A stretch of 64,000 nucleotides of DNA from Prochlorococcus sp. AG-402-K10 (GCA_003216835.1 QCIF01000001.1:124001-188000); one strand, 5' to 3'; positions 40,220 to 51,806 are shown, counted from the first letter of the stretch. Made by a program: numbers and translations. The notes: generated by a model not told the origin, from the sequence alone.

Positions 40220-41374
40220 TCAGTTATTTTCAACTGAATTTCTTAAGATTTGATCATCACTAAGCCTGCGAAGTGTAACAGGGCCCAGAGGATGTTTAGA
40301 ATTTGGATAGATACTATGGTGATGATGGTGATCATGAATATGTTCATGATTATGACCTTCTTTATCTTCATGCTCTAGAGAATTCTTTTCTACTGAATTT
40401 GATTCACCTTGGTTATAAGGGGCTTGACTTTGTATTTCACAAGCGCCATTACATTCAGAATCACATAAATCACAACTAACACCCAAACCCTCTACATGAT
40501 CATGATGACTTTCTTGAACCAATCCAACTTCTTTTTCAAAGCCGAATAAATTTGATCTATATTTACACAAGGAGCAATTCATAAAATTTTTATCCTCGTT
40601 GTTCAAAATCTCTTGAATCCTTTCGACAAAAGTATCAACAACATAAGATTGTGATGACAGATATTTGGCATGGATAAATGAAATTTGTGGATTATTAATA
40701 GCAACTAAATCAGTCTGTCTTTTGATTCTTGTAACAAGCACTCCTGAGAAAAGAAAATAAGGGAAAATAATTATATTTTTATAACCAAGTCTCACAACAT
40801 TTTTCAAACCTGGTTCAACGAGAGGAAATGTTACCCCGGAAAAAACTGTTTCCCCCCACCCTAAACCAATTCCCTCTACTATCATTCTCGTAATCTTTGA
40901 AACGTTGGAATTTGCATCAGGGTCTGAAGAACCTCTTCCAACAACAACTAATAATGATTCTTCTGGTTTAAGAGAATTATTATCTTTAAATACATCTTTC
41001 ACTCTCTCACAAGCTGCACTGATCATTAAATTATTAATCCCCAACTCTCTTCCATAAATTATTTCCATATCTGTTTTACTTGCATAACTCATAAGCAAGC
41101 TAGGTATATCATTTTTTACATGGCCAGCGGCAAAAAGCATAGCTGGTATAGCAATTACTTTTTTTATAGAATGATCTCTTAAATTGTCTAAGGCATCAGT
41201 AAGTGAAGGCTTGGCAAATTCCAAAAAACCATATTCAACAATTATATTTGGATATCTTTGTTGTATGAGTTTAGTTAATTCTTGAAATTCTTTAATAGCT
41301 AATTTATTTCTACTACCATGTCCGCAGATAAGTATGCCAACTTGATTATTCAACTTCGATTCCAATCTATCCAA
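40220..41374 (-). CDS. CbiX/SirB-type sirohydrochlorin chelatase with His/Cys-rich tail
   Basis: About 384 aa from TTG 41374. An ATG at 41455 would overlap the divergent gene and adds non-conserved residues. Two CbiX half domains: GILICGHGSRNKLAIKEFQE with AAGHVKNDIP, and a second half with VVVGRGSSDPDAN. It inserts Co or Fe into sirohydrochlorin for cobalamin or siroheme. The C-terminal tail has CSLCKYR, CDLCDSECNGAC and a HIHDHHHHHS cluster, suggesting metal storage or sensing. Confidence 0.85.
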   Translation of the reverse strand: MDRLESKLNNQVGILICGHGSRNKLAIKEFQELTKLIQQRYPNIIVEYGFLEFAKPSLTDALDNLRDHSIKKVIAIPAMLFAAGHVKNDIPSLLMSYASKTDMEIIYGRELGINNLMISAACERVKDVFKDNNSLKPEESLLVVVGRGSSDPDANSNVSKITRMIVEGIGLGWGETVFSGVTFPLVEPGLKNVVRLGYKNIIIFPYFLFSGVLVTRIKRQTDLVAINNPQISFIHAKYLSSQSYVVDTFVERIQEILNNEDKNFMNCSLCKYRSNLFGFEKEVGLVQESHHDHVEGLGVSCDLCDSECNGACEIQSQAPYNQGESNSVEKNSLEHEDKEGHNHEHIHDHHHHHSIYPNSKHPLGPVTLRRLSDDQILRNSVENN

Positions 41375-41421
41375 AATAAATATATAACTTATAACATAAT
41401 AGTAAACAACGATATTTAGTA

Positions 41422-42702
41422 GTGAAAAACAATCACAACTTGCTTGAAGTCCCAAATATTAACTCAAAAGATTCTCTGTATAAGAAATTAATTTATAACG
41501 TTGAAGATTTCTTTTTAAATGATAATAGTGAATTATCAAAAGAGTTTGAGCATCTTTGCATTTGTAGTGGAGGGACAACATCTAGCTGTGCCAAAAATGG
41601 ATTAATAACTCTTGATCTTAGAAAAAATTACAACCAAATTCACCTGGAAAGAGAAACAAATATAGTAACAATTGGAGGTGGGGTGATTATGGGGGATCTA
41701 CTGAATTATTTAGAAAAACATAATCGAAGTTTTCCTATAGGACTTTCAAAACTTCCAGGAGCAGGTTATATACTTACTGGAGGAGTAAGTCCCCTAAGTA
41801 GATCCTATGGACTAGCAATTGACAATATTGAATCAATAAAAGGTTTCTTGGGTAATGGCAAATTTATCTCTTTAAAGAAAAATCAAATAAGTCGGGATAA
41901 GCAATTAATTTGGGAAGCAATTAAAGGAGCCGCACCCTTTTTCTCAATAATTACGGAAATAGGGCTTAGAACTATCCAATCTTATCCTATTCAAATTATT
42001 GAAGGATTTATAAATTCAAATGAACTTTCAGAAATAATTAAACTATCAGAAGGATTTCCAGAAAATATTAGTCTTCAATGGATATATGCTAAAAAAATAT
42101 ACATATATATTGTTGCCGAATTTAAAGATGATTTAGAGAAAGAAGGAATAAAAGAAAATTTATTAACTTTAAAAAAATTTTCTACTCTCGAACAAAAATT
42201 TTATGGGAACCTTAACGAAATCAATTTTTTTGCAAAAGAATTAGAATTATTTGAGTTAAATTCAAATAACCATTCTGAGGTAATAAGTCTTCTAGGAGAA
42301 GATTTAAAAAATGATGTCCCAATTTTCATTAAATTTCTCAATGAAATAATGGATGATAAGCCTAATAATTCTTGTTATGTTGCTTCTCAACAACTAGGTT
42401 TTAAAACTAAACAATTAAATCATGGATCAAGCTTTTTTGTTCATAGAAAAAGTACTTGGAAACCTTGGATATATGCATCATGGAAAAAAAATGACCTTAA
42501 AGAAAAAGAAGTCGTAATGGATTGGATGTATAAATCATGGAGCAAGCTAAAAAGGTTTTATCCAAATATTCACTTAGCTCAGTTGCATAATCATTTAAAT
42601 TCTCATACTGAAGAACTCCAATTGGCCTTTGGGAATAGAATCGAAGAATTAAAAACTTTAAAGAACATTTGTGATCCACAAAGCATTTTGCCACCTCTAT
42701 AG
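41422..42702 (+). CDS. FAD-binding (FAD_binding_4 / BBE-like) oxidoreductase
   Basis: 426 aa, GTG start. The PCMH-type FAD domain is visible: HLCICSGGTTSSCAKNGLIT, IVTIGGGVIMGDLLNYLEKH, LPGAGYILTGGVSPLSRSYG, then AAPFFSIITEIGLRT. The C-terminus has the berberine-bridge-like ending WMYKSWSKLKRFYPN. Oxidises an unknown small substrate. Divergent from the chelatase gene with only 47 nt between. Confidence 0.83.
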   Translation: MKNNHNLLEVPNINSKDSLYKKLIYNVEDFFLNDNSELSKEFEHLCICSGGTTSSCAKNGLITLDLRKNYNQIHLERETNIVTIGGGVIMGDLLNYLEKHNRSFPIGLSKLPGAGYILTGGVSPLSRSYGLAIDNIESIKGFLGNGKFISLKKNQISRDKQLIWEAIKGAAPFFSIITEIGLRTIQSYPIQIIEGFINSNELSEIIKLSEGFPENISLQWIYAKKIYIYIVAEFKDDLEKEGIKENLLTLKKFSTLEQKFYGNLNEINFFAKELELFELNSNNHSEVISLLGEDLKNDVPIFIKFLNEIMDDKPNNSCYVASQQLGFKTKQLNHGSSFFVHRKSTWKPWIYASWKKNDLKEKEVVMDWMYKSWSKLKRFYPNIHLAQLHNHLNSHTEELQLAFGNRIEELKTLKNICDPQSILPPL

Positions 42703-42732
42703 GGTAACTTCATAATTATAAAGAAAATTTAA

Positions 42733-44298
42733 ATGTCAAATTTCTCAAAATATTTATCTAAAAATTGGTTAGATGATCCTAAGTCTAATATTCTCTCTGG
42801 ATTAGTTGTAGCTTTTGCAATGATCCCAGAAGCGATTGCTTTTTCAGGTATAGCTGGAGTTGATCCTAAAGTTGGACTTTTTGGTGCATTTTGCTTATCT
42901 ATAACAATTGCAATTGTTGGAGGCAGAAGAGGGATGATTACATCAGCGACAGGTTCAACAGCTCTATTGATGACTGGACTTGTTGCTTATGGAGAAGCAA
43001 AAGCTCCTGGTTTAGGCGTTCCATATCTTATAGCCGCTGGAATATTAACCGGAGTTTTTCAAATCCTTTGGGGTTATTTAAGACTTGCATACCAAATGCG
43101 CTTCGTTCCGGCTGGAGTATTAAGTGGATTTGTAAACGCACTAGCGCTTTTAATATTTCAGGCACAACTCCCTCAATTAGGAATAGGTATTAAAGAATCA
43201 AAAGGATTAGTTGAACAAAGTTTAAGTCAATATCCAGTTAACTCTCAAATACCATTAGTTTGGATTCTTGTAATTTTAGGATTATTAATTATTTATGGGC
43301 TTCCCAAAATAACAAAAATAGTTCCTTCTCAACTTATTGCAATAGTAGTAATTACATTAATAAGCATATTGTTTAATTTAGATGTACCAACTGTTAGCGA
43401 TTTGGGTAAATTACCTGAAGGATTACCAAGCATTTCCTTGCCTTTTGGATCATTAGAAAATGGCAAAGTACCTTTTAACCTGGAAACGTTAGGGATAATT
43501 TTACCAACCTCACTAGCAATATCTCTTGTGGGTTTAATGGAAACCTTTTTAACGCAAGATATCCTAGACGATGTAACAGATACAAGTTCTAATAAAAATA
43601 AAGAAGCACGAGGGCAGGGAATTGCGAATATTGTGGCATCTTTATTTGGTGGAATGGCAGGATGTGCCTTAGTTGGTCAATCTGTAATGAATACTGAAAA
43701 TGGCGGTAAATCAAGATTATCAACCCTCTCCTCAGGTATATCTCTCCTAATTATGATAATCCTCTTGAAGGATTGGATAGGTTCCATCCCAATGGCTGCT
43801 TTAGTAGCAATAATGATAACGATCGCAATAAGTACGGCAGATATAAATGGATTAAAAAATATTAGAAAGATACCTAAAAGCGATACTGCAGTCATGCTTA
43901 TGACTTTTGCAGTTACTATGCTTACAAAACCTCACAATCTTGCTCTTGGAGTTATTGCAGGAGTTGCATTAGCTGCAATTCTTTTCAGCAGAAAAGTCGC
44001 TAAAGTTATAACTGTCTCAAGAGCAAAAGAAAATGATTTGACAACTTACAAAGTAAAAGGACAATTATTTTTTGTAAGTAAAATTTATTTTTTACAAGGA
44101 TTTGATATTCATGAACATCCAGAAAATATTGTAATTAATATGTCTTTAGCTCATATTTGGGATCAAAGTGGTGTTGTTGCTCTTGAGCAAATTATTAGAA
44201 AATTCCAGAATGGTGGTTCTAAAGTTGAGATAGTAGGTCTAAATAAAGAGAGTCTTGATTTGTTTGATAGATTAGGTGGTATTGGAAGCTCTCACTAA
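42733..44298 (+). CDS. SulP-family anion transporter with STAS domain
   Basis: 521 aa, about 11-12 spans, then a C-terminal STAS domain (about residues 430-515, NIVINMSLAHIWDQSGVVAL). The N-terminal DPKSNILSGLVVAFAMIPEA and GLFGAFCLSITIAIVGGRRG fit the BicA/SulP group. In marine cyanobacteria such proteins carry bicarbonate with sodium or sulfate; this sequence alone does not say which. 30 nt downstream of the FAD gene, perhaps co-transcribed. Confidence 0.88.
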   Translation: MSNFSKYLSKNWLDDPKSNILSGLVVAFAMIPEAIAFSGIAGVDPKVGLFGAFCLSITIAIVGGRRGMITSATGSTALLMTGLVAYGEAKAPGLGVPYLIAAGILTGVFQILWGYLRLAYQMRFVPAGVLSGFVNALALLIFQAQLPQLGIGIKESKGLVEQSLSQYPVNSQIPLVWILVILGLLIIYGLPKITKIVPSQLIAIVVITLISILFNLDVPTVSDLGKLPEGLPSISLPFGSLENGKVPFNLETLGIILPTSLAISLVGLMETFLTQDILDDVTDTSSNKNKEARGQGIANIVASLFGGMAGCALVGQSVMNTENGGKSRLSTLSSGISLLIMIILLKDWIGSIPMAALVAIMITIAISTADINGLKNIRKIPKSDTAVMLMTFAVTMLTKPHNLALGVIAGVALAAILFSRKVAKVITVSRAKENDLTTYKVKGQLFFVSKIYFLQGFDIHEHPENIVINMSLAHIWDQSGVVALEQIIRKFQNGGSKVEIVGLNKESLDLFDRLGGIGSSH

Positions 44299-44304
44299 TA
44301 AAGA

Positions 44305-45195
44305 TTAATTAAGACTAACTTGCTGATAACAAAACCATAACCATTGCTGAAACAGCAAATTTCTATGAGATCTCCAAGTTGTTTTTGAACTATTTATATC
44401 AAAATTCTCTGGAGGAGGAACATCTCCCTTTTCTTTGTCTCTATTTATTTCACTTATTATTCTATGAACCGTATATTCTGGGTGACCTAAATGCATTAGT
44501 TGTTTTTGATCATTGGTTTCAAATATTGTGTATCCAACGTTTTTGCCATATGCCAATAAATTTAATTTCCCCTCTTTCTGAGCTCTCTCCATATCAAGAT
44601 CTGGTAAGCCTGCAAATCTACTTTGAGGACAGATAAATTGATCATCTTGTGTGCCCATTAAAGGATGGCCAGGAACAAGGCTTTTCAAAGGGAAGACCCC
44701 AAATAATTTTTTATCAAAAACCTCCTTATCAACCCCTGCCAAATGAGCCAAAGCGAACCCAGCCCAACATAACCCAAGAGTACTCGCACAAGAATTCCTA
44801 GCTTCATTTACAATTTTCACAAATTCATCCCAGTACTTAACTTCTTCAAAAGCTAAGTGTTCAATAGGGGCACCAGTAATAATAATTCCATCTAATGGGT
44901 CTGGATTATTTGCCTCTTCCCAGGTTATATAAAGATTATTTAAATGATTTATATCCCATGTTTTATAAGAATGAGTTTTAAGCTTTATCCAAACAGGTTC
45001 TATTTGAAGTGGAGATAATCCAAGTGGATGTAATAAATTAAATTCATATTGCTTTCCTAGAGGCATGATATTCAAAATGCCAATACGAAGAGGTCTTATA
45101 TCCTGTCTTTTTGCCAATTCAGGTTCTATCCAGGATATATGATTTTTCTCTACATCACTTATCTTGTGATAATTGCTAGGAATTATTAAAGCCAA
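44305..45195 (-). CDS. metA: Homoserine O-acyltransferase MetA
   Basis: 296 aa. Acylates homoserine in methionine synthesis. Conserved: RPLRIGILNIMPLGKQYEF, IITGAP, the nucleophile Cys143 in GLCWAGFALAH, FICPQSRF and LMHLGHPEY with the catalytic His/Glu. MetA enzymes use either succinyl- or acetyl-CoA; with metY adjacent, acetyl transfer would be logical but is not proven. 13 nt downstream of metY. Confidence 0.93.
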   Translation of the reverse strand: MALIIPSNYHKISDVEKNHISWIEPELAKRQDIRPLRIGILNIMPLGKQYEFNLLHPLGLSPLQIEPVWIKLKTHSYKTWDINHLNNLYITWEEANNPDPLDGIIITGAPIEHLAFEEVKYWDEFVKIVNEARNSCASTLGLCWAGFALAHLAGVDKEVFDKKLFGVFPLKSLVPGHPLMGTQDDQFICPQSRFAGLPDLDMERAQKEGKLNLLAYGKNVGYTIFETNDQKQLMHLGHPEYTVHRIISEINRDKEKGDVPPPENFDINSSKTTWRSHRNLLFQQWLWFCYQQVSLN

Positions 45196-45208
45196 TAAAT
45201 CTCCTTTC

Positions 45209-46552
<1,344 letters not shown>

Positions 46553-46608
46553 CTAATATCTATTTAACTTAAAAAACTTAAAAAAAAAAACTAAAAAAAG
46601 ACAAATAT

Positions 46609-47268
46609 TTATAAATCCTCTTTTAATGAGGGATAGTTTTCTTTCATAAAAAGATTAAGTTCTTTTTTTATTTCAGATCTGAAATTCTCAATGTGTTTTG
46701 TATCAATTATTGGAAAAGTTTTATTTGCCTCAGGATCTTTTTCAGTAATTGATTTCCAATTCTTACCTACATTGTTTTCTGTTTTTTTAAGAATCTCATC
46801 AAAATTGAAACCCTTTTTATTATTTTCAGCTTCATATTCGCTAAAAGCTTTATTTAGTAGTTCTTTTCTATTTGCAAATAAATTCTTTGCCTTTAGAGTA
46901 TCTGGGAGACCCATTACTGGTTGTAATTCCTTCAGAAGTTTCATTTCTTCCTCAATTAAAAGTGTCCAAACTCCACATTTGCTTTTAGGAAGATTAGATT
47001 TACTGAAAATATTAATTTCATCAAGATAAAAATTCAACCACAAATAATATGATTTTTCTTCAATATTTTTTCTAACAGATGTTTTTTTATTTTGAATCTT
47101 CGGGAGTAACTTTTCTGCTTTTTTTAAAAACTGTCGGTCTTCTCTTTCTAAATTTATCAATCCCCATCTTTGGCTGTAATCCCATAAATCTTCGTACCTA
47201 GATAAATCTTCTTGATTCCAACCAAGAGCTTTAAGTTCATGAGAACGATGTGATAATTCCTTTTTCAA
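46609..47268 (-). CDS. Conserved-looking 219-aa protein, function unknown
   Basis: Helical soluble protein. MKKELSHRSHELKALGWNQE then YEDLWDYSQRWGLINLERED and GVWTLLIEEEMKLLKELQPV. No catalytic motif seen, no membrane span. ATG at 47268. Codon use like its neighbours, so probably core genome. Its stop lies 72 nt upstream of metY. Confidence 0.6.
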   Translation of the reverse strand: MKKELSHRSHELKALGWNQEDLSRYEDLWDYSQRWGLINLEREDRQFLKKAEKLLPKIQNKKTSVRKNIEEKSYYLWLNFYLDEINIFSKSNLPKSKCGVWTLLIEEEMKLLKELQPVMGLPDTLKAKNLFANRKELLNKAFSEYEAENNKKGFNFDEILKKTENNVGKNWKSITEKDPEANKTFPIIDTKHIENFRSEIKKELNLFMKENYPSLKEDL

Positions 47269-47354
47269 AAAAAACCTTTTTTAGCTAAATAATTCTAACT
47301 CTGGAATCAAGATTAGTAAATAAACCTCTCAGCTGAATTAAATAATTTAATTAA

Positions 47355-48863
47355 TTAATTAATGAAATATTTATTTATTATTTTTAGTGCATTAATGTAA
47401 TTTGGAATTTTTTCAGAATTTTTATTAGTAAATTCTTTTTTTTGTAATTTATTGTCCTCTTTTACACAAAGCAATTTATTGTAAAACATTTCCTTATCAT
47501 TAAAAATATCACTACCTTTTAGTTTTTCATTAAGTTCTAAAGATGATCTAGATTTAACAGATTCTTGGCAAAAATTAGTTATTTCTTCTGAACTAATTAA
47601 CACCTTATAAATTTCTTTTTTTTCGTCAGGATTAGCATTAAAGCATAAATAAATTAAATTAATCATTGAGCAATTATTATTTTTAATACCAAATTCTTTA
47701 TAAATTTCTGGCCAAAATTTTAATGATTTCAGACCCTCAAGTCCTCCTTGACTCAAGGAGTATCTATTGCACCAATTTACGAATTCCTTTATATCATTTG
47801 GGCATCTTTTGAGTTCAAAAAGCATATCTGATAAAACTTGTCCAGCCTGAAAATTTCTAGTTGGTTGACCTTCCGTTGGGAGGGACATACTACCTAATAC
47901 ATCAGCTTTCACAGCATTAAGTTGAGAAAAGGTATAATCTCCTTTTTCACAAAGTTTTTCTTCAAGATTTTCCTTGGCAATAATTCGTTCTTCTCCATAA
48001 CCAAGCTCTTTTAGAGAAAGATATTTACTATGTAATTTATTTTCTTTTCTAACTTTCGAGGAAACTGAAGCGGCCTGATCTAAACATTGAGCTAATAAAA
48101 CAGTATTAATAGTTGGGAGCATTCCTGGCTTATCAGAATGAAAGTTATTTACAAAACCTGCAAATATAGATGAGATATTTTTTATCGATTTTATATATTG
48201 ACATTCAATATTATGTACACCTGGAGAAACTTGAATTTTCGGTGAAAGTTGATTTAGAATTCGTGCACCAATTAGAGCTGTTAAAGAATCAGGATGACAG
48301 AAATTTGCAGTAAAACTATCATTAGGATTTCTCAAAGCTCCGTGTCGATGGAATCCTGTAAAAAAAGCCAATTTTGGATATTTATTACAAAGAATAAAAG
48401 GACTTTTATTTTTACCATCGATACAAAAAGAACCTACAAGGCAGCCAAGAACGACATTTTCTCTTTTCAAAGTTTTTCTTAGTTCTAAAGCATGTTTTAC
48501 ATCATCTTGTATGTGATTACTGTTGGAAGAAAGGATAACTATTTCACATTTCAATAGAAGTTCTGAAAGATCATAAGACTTTCTTCTACCCTCAAAAACA
48601 TAATGTCCCATCCTATCAATTCTTTCAATAATCTCATTTTCCATATTTGAAAGAACATCTTTAGAGAAAGCACCTAACAAATCTCTACCTTCCCTTGGAG
48701 CTAACAGAATATTATTTGATTTTCCATGCATAGCACAGTTATAGGCTAAAGATGCTGGATATAGGCCAACACTATAAAATCCAACTTTGCAATTCGCTAG
48801 ATTTTCAATCAAGGAATAAAAATATTTTTCATCTTTTAAGTTGTTTATAAAACTATTATTCAT
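47355..48863 (-). CDS. 502-aa protein, Rossmann-like N-terminus, function unknown
   Basis: Large soluble protein. NCKVGFYSVGLYPASLAYNC near 24-43 and CEIVILSSNSNHIQDDVKHA near 106-125 resemble a dinucleotide-binding fold as in reductases or dehydrogenases of the 6-phosphogluconate type, but the Gly signature is imperfect. MLPTINTVLLAQCLDQAASV and SMSLPTEGQPTRNFQAGQVL are conserved-looking blocks. Divergent from the StpA-like gene with 163 nt between, so a link to compatible-solute metabolism is possible. Confidence 0.5.
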   Translation of the reverse strand: MNNSFINNLKDEKYFYSLIENLANCKVGFYSVGLYPASLAYNCAMHGKSNNILLAPREGRDLLGAFSKDVLSNMENEIIERIDRMGHYVFEGRRKSYDLSELLLKCEIVILSSNSNHIQDDVKHALELRKTLKRENVVLGCLVGSFCIDGKNKSPFILCNKYPKLAFFTGFHRHGALRNPNDSFTANFCHPDSLTALIGARILNQLSPKIQVSPGVHNIECQYIKSIKNISSIFAGFVNNFHSDKPGMLPTINTVLLAQCLDQAASVSSKVRKENKLHSKYLSLKELGYGEERIIAKENLEEKLCEKGDYTFSQLNAVKADVLGSMSLPTEGQPTRNFQAGQVLSDMLFELKRCPNDIKEFVNWCNRYSLSQGGLEGLKSLKFWPEIYKEFGIKNNNCSMINLIYLCFNANPDEKKEIYKVLISSEEITNFCQESVKSRSSLELNEKLKGSDIFNDKEMFYNKLLCVKEDNKLQKKEFTNKNSEKIPNYINALKIINKYFIN

Positions 48864-49026
48864 TTTTGATCTTTCTCCATAAAATTTTTAATTTCTTATC
48901 CATATCAACATTTTTCTACATTAAACCAATTTTTTACCATAGCAAATCGTTTATTATAAATATTGAATATTTTATATTTAAGTTCAAGTATTATTATTAA
49001 TTTAAAAAGAGTCAATAAGTATAAAG

Positions 49027-50247
49027 ATGCAATACAAAAGAAATAATTTAGAAAATCAAAAACAAATAATTTCTTATAGAAATATTTTATTTATTCAAGA
49101 TATTGATGGGGTTTGTATACCTTTAGTCAAAGATCCAATGACTAGAGTATTAGAATCAAAATATATATATGCAGCAAAAGAATTAGGAGAAGAATTTTGC
49201 GTATTAACTTGCGGAGAACATGAAGGTCCTAGAGGGGTAAATAGAATAATAGAGAGAAGTTTGCGAAGCAATATTGAACCAAAAAAGAAAAAACTCTATT
49301 TAAGAGGTTTGGCAGCTTGTGGTGTTGAATATCAAGACAATAATGGAAAGGTAAGTTTTGAGGGTGTATCACAAAAAGAACTGAATTTTTTATCCAAAGT
49401 ACCTAGGCTAATAAGACCAAAATTTAATTTAATTGTTAAGAATATTTTCCCTAATCTTTACCAAGAAGATATTAATTTTCATGCGGCAAAATCAATATGT
49501 GAAACAAGATTCTCCCCAACTATTAATTTCAATAGTCTTTTTGATTTAGTAAAAACAGATTTTGAGAAAAGAAAGCTTATACAAACAAGTTTTGAAAAAA
49601 TGATGAATGAAATTATTTACGAAGCTGAATCTGAGGGCTTAAAAAACTCATTTTTCCTTCATATTTCTCCGAATCTAGGAAAAAAAAATGATAATGAAAT
49701 TTTAAAGCTTTCCTCGAAGAATGATATTGGATCAACAGATATACAATTACTTATTAAAGGTGCGGAGAAAGACAATGGGGTTTTATTTCTGTTAAATAAA
49801 TTTATTAAGGATAAAACTGGTAAAGCTCCGCTTGGGAGACATTTTAATTTTAGAAACTCTCCAAAATCTATTGAAGAAAAAATAGATTTATGCAGAAGAA
49901 GTATTAACTTAGAAGATATGCCATTGATTATAGGAGTTGGAGACACAGTAACATCACAAAAAAATGTGGGAGAGAATAATTATTCAAGAGGAGGAAGTGA
50001 CAGATCTTTCCTAGAATTTATACAAAACCTCGGTAATGAATTTGGTATTAATAATAAAATAATTTTTGTAGATAGTAGTTCAGGTGAAGTTGAAAGACCA
50101 TCAACAAAAAAAACAGGTTTAATAGGTATCAGTGATGATAATGACATACTAAATTTTGATATGGTTTTCAAAAATGGGCCCGATGAATATATAAATTGGT
50201 TTATTGAACTTGCTAAAAAAAGATTTAACTTTAAAAAAGATTGTTAA
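49027..50247 (+). CDS. stpA: Glucosylglycerol-3-phosphate phosphatase family protein (StpA-like)
   Basis: 406 aa. FIQDIDGVCIPLVKDPMTRV (23-42) carries the HAD-like DxD (Asp25, Asp27) and matches the cyanobacterial StpA family. LTCGEHEGPRGVNRIIER, PLGRHFNFRNSP and IIGVGDTVTSQ (the distal HAD Asp motif) follow. StpA dephosphorylates glucosylglycerol-phosphate to the osmolyte. No ggpS is in this window. ATG at 49027. Confidence 0.78.
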   Translation: MQYKRNNLENQKQIISYRNILFIQDIDGVCIPLVKDPMTRVLESKYIYAAKELGEEFCVLTCGEHEGPRGVNRIIERSLRSNIEPKKKKLYLRGLAACGVEYQDNNGKVSFEGVSQKELNFLSKVPRLIRPKFNLIVKNIFPNLYQEDINFHAAKSICETRFSPTINFNSLFDLVKTDFEKRKLIQTSFEKMMNEIIYEAESEGLKNSFFLHISPNLGKKNDNEILKLSSKNDIGSTDIQLLIKGAEKDNGVLFLLNKFIKDKTGKAPLGRHFNFRNSPKSIEEKIDLCRRSINLEDMPLIIGVGDTVTSQKNVGENNYSRGGSDRSFLEFIQNLGNEFGINNKIIFVDSSSGEVERPSTKKTGLIGISDDNDILNFDMVFKNGPDEYINWFIELAKKRFNFKKDC

Positions 50248-50286
50248 CTTTTCAACTATCAAATGAGATTTTATAAATATTAATTT

Positions 50287-51219
50287 ATGCAAGAGAAATT
50301 TCCCTCAATAAATAAAGAACCTATAGACACATTACAAATTAATATAGGTTATAAATGCAATCAGGCTTGTAAACATTGTCATGTAAATTCAAGCCCCTTG
50401 CGAACGGAAAAGATGTCTAATGAAATAATTTCTTTAATTCCGAAAATAGTTGATAAATACAACATTAAGACTTTAGATATTACAGGAGGAGCTCCAGAAC
50501 TTCATCCAGAATTTAAAAATCTAATTACCAGTTTAAGTAAAAAGGAAATTGATATTATTGATAGATGTAATTTGACAATTTTCTTTGAAGAGGGATATGA
50601 GGATCTTCCTGAATTTCTTGCAAATAATAACGTGATAATAACAGCTTCACTGCCTTGCTATGAGAAAAATAATGTTGAGTTACAAAGAGGATATGGGGTT
50701 TTTGAAAAAAGTATTAATGCTATAAAAATGCTTAATGATTTAGGCTATGGAAAGAAAAAAAATGGCTTGCAATTAAATCTTGTTTATAATCCTGTAAACC
50801 CAATTCTGCCTCCTCCTCAGGAAATATTGGAAAATAATTATAAAAAAATCCTATTCGAAAAATATAAAATTGTTTTTAACAAACTCTATACAATAACTAA
50901 TATGCCAATAAATAGATATGAAGAATCACTAATAAGAGAAGGAAAATTAGATTCTTATTCCAAATTACTTAAAGATAATTTCAACAAAAATAACTTAGAA
51001 AGTCTTATGTGCAAAAAAACTATTAGCGTTAATTGGCTTGGCGAAATTTTTGATTGTGACTTTAACCAGCAAATAAGTTTTCGAACTAATAAAGGGCCAA
51101 AGACAATTTTTGATTTAATGGATAAATCATTTAATTTTAATTACGGCATAGCTGTAAAAGAACATTGTTTTGCTTGCACTGCAGGTTCTGGATCAAGTTG
51201 TGGTGGAGCCTTAACTTGA
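50287..51219 (+). CDS. arsS: ArsS-type radical SAM protein
   Basis: 310 aa. Radical SAM cluster CNQACKHC (Cys24, 28, 31), GGAPELHPEF SAM-binding segment, long RGYGVFEKSINAIKMLNDLG. The C-terminal HCFACTAGSGSSCGG ending is typical of the arsenosugar-biosynthesis (DUF3641) family, where ArsS supplies 5'-deoxyadenosine to arsenic. The usual partner ArsM is not beside it. 39 nt after stpA. Confidence 0.85.
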   Translation: MQEKFPSINKEPIDTLQINIGYKCNQACKHCHVNSSPLRTEKMSNEIISLIPKIVDKYNIKTLDITGGAPELHPEFKNLITSLSKKEIDIIDRCNLTIFFEEGYEDLPEFLANNNVIITASLPCYEKNNVELQRGYGVFEKSINAIKMLNDLGYGKKKNGLQLNLVYNPVNPILPPPQEILENNYKKILFEKYKIVFNKLYTITNMPINRYEESLIREGKLDSYSKLLKDNFNKNNLESLMCKKTISVNWLGEIFDCDFNQQISFRTNKGPKTIFDLMDKSFNFNYGIAVKEHCFACTAGSGSSCGGALT

Positions 51220-51225
51220 AATATA

Positions 51226-51678
51226 CTAAATGCATTTAGGGCAGATAGCTCTTACATTCAATGAAGATTCAATAAGTTTAAAACCATTTATTTTTGCAGC
51301 AACTTTTCCTGCCTCTAAAACTTGATCATTTTCAAACTCTTCTGTTCTTCCACACCTAATACAAATCAAGTGATGATGATCAGGAGTATCGTTGCTAAGC
51401 AATTCGTATCTATGGCCACCCTCACTAAGCTCTAATTCATGAAGCAAGCCCATTTGAACTAAAAGTCTTAATGTTCTATAAATTGTCGCAAGTGAAACTT
51501 TAGTACTTGATTTAACTAGTTTTTGATGTACCTCTTCAGCACTTAGATGCTTCCCTGAACCAATATTCTCAAACAAATTAAGAACTTTTAGTCTCTGCGG
51601 CGTTAACCTCTTTCCATCTTTATGTAAATCATCACCTAAAGGTGAAGAAATTACATTGTATTGAGAGGATAATGTCAA
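51226..51678 (-). CDS. Fur-family metalloregulator
   Basis: 150 aa. Winged helix with RLTPQRLKVLNLFEN and VSLATIYRTLRLLVQMGLLH (recognition helix), then the metal-sensing part with HHHLICIRCG (Cys106, Cys109) and the C-terminal CPKC (Cys146, Cys149) as structural zinc site. Could be Fur, Zur or PerR; the sequence alone does not separate them. Converges with arsS and diverges from the isochorismatase gene. Confidence 0.88.
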   Translation of the reverse strand: MTLSSQYNVISSPLGDDLHKDGKRLTPQRLKVLNLFENIGSGKHLSAEEVHQKLVKSSTKVSLATIYRTLRLLVQMGLLHELELSEGGHRYELLSNDTPDHHHLICIRCGRTEEFENDQVLEAGKVAAKINGFKLIESSLNVRAICPKCI

Positions 51679-51806
51679 AAATCAACTAATGGCTATTCTC
51701 AATAATAGCTCTAGATGAGAGTAAAACAACTTTTCACGTTAAAAATATTTACTAAAGTTCTGCAAAATATTATCTTAAATATATCTTTACCAATAGATAG
51801 GGGGAA

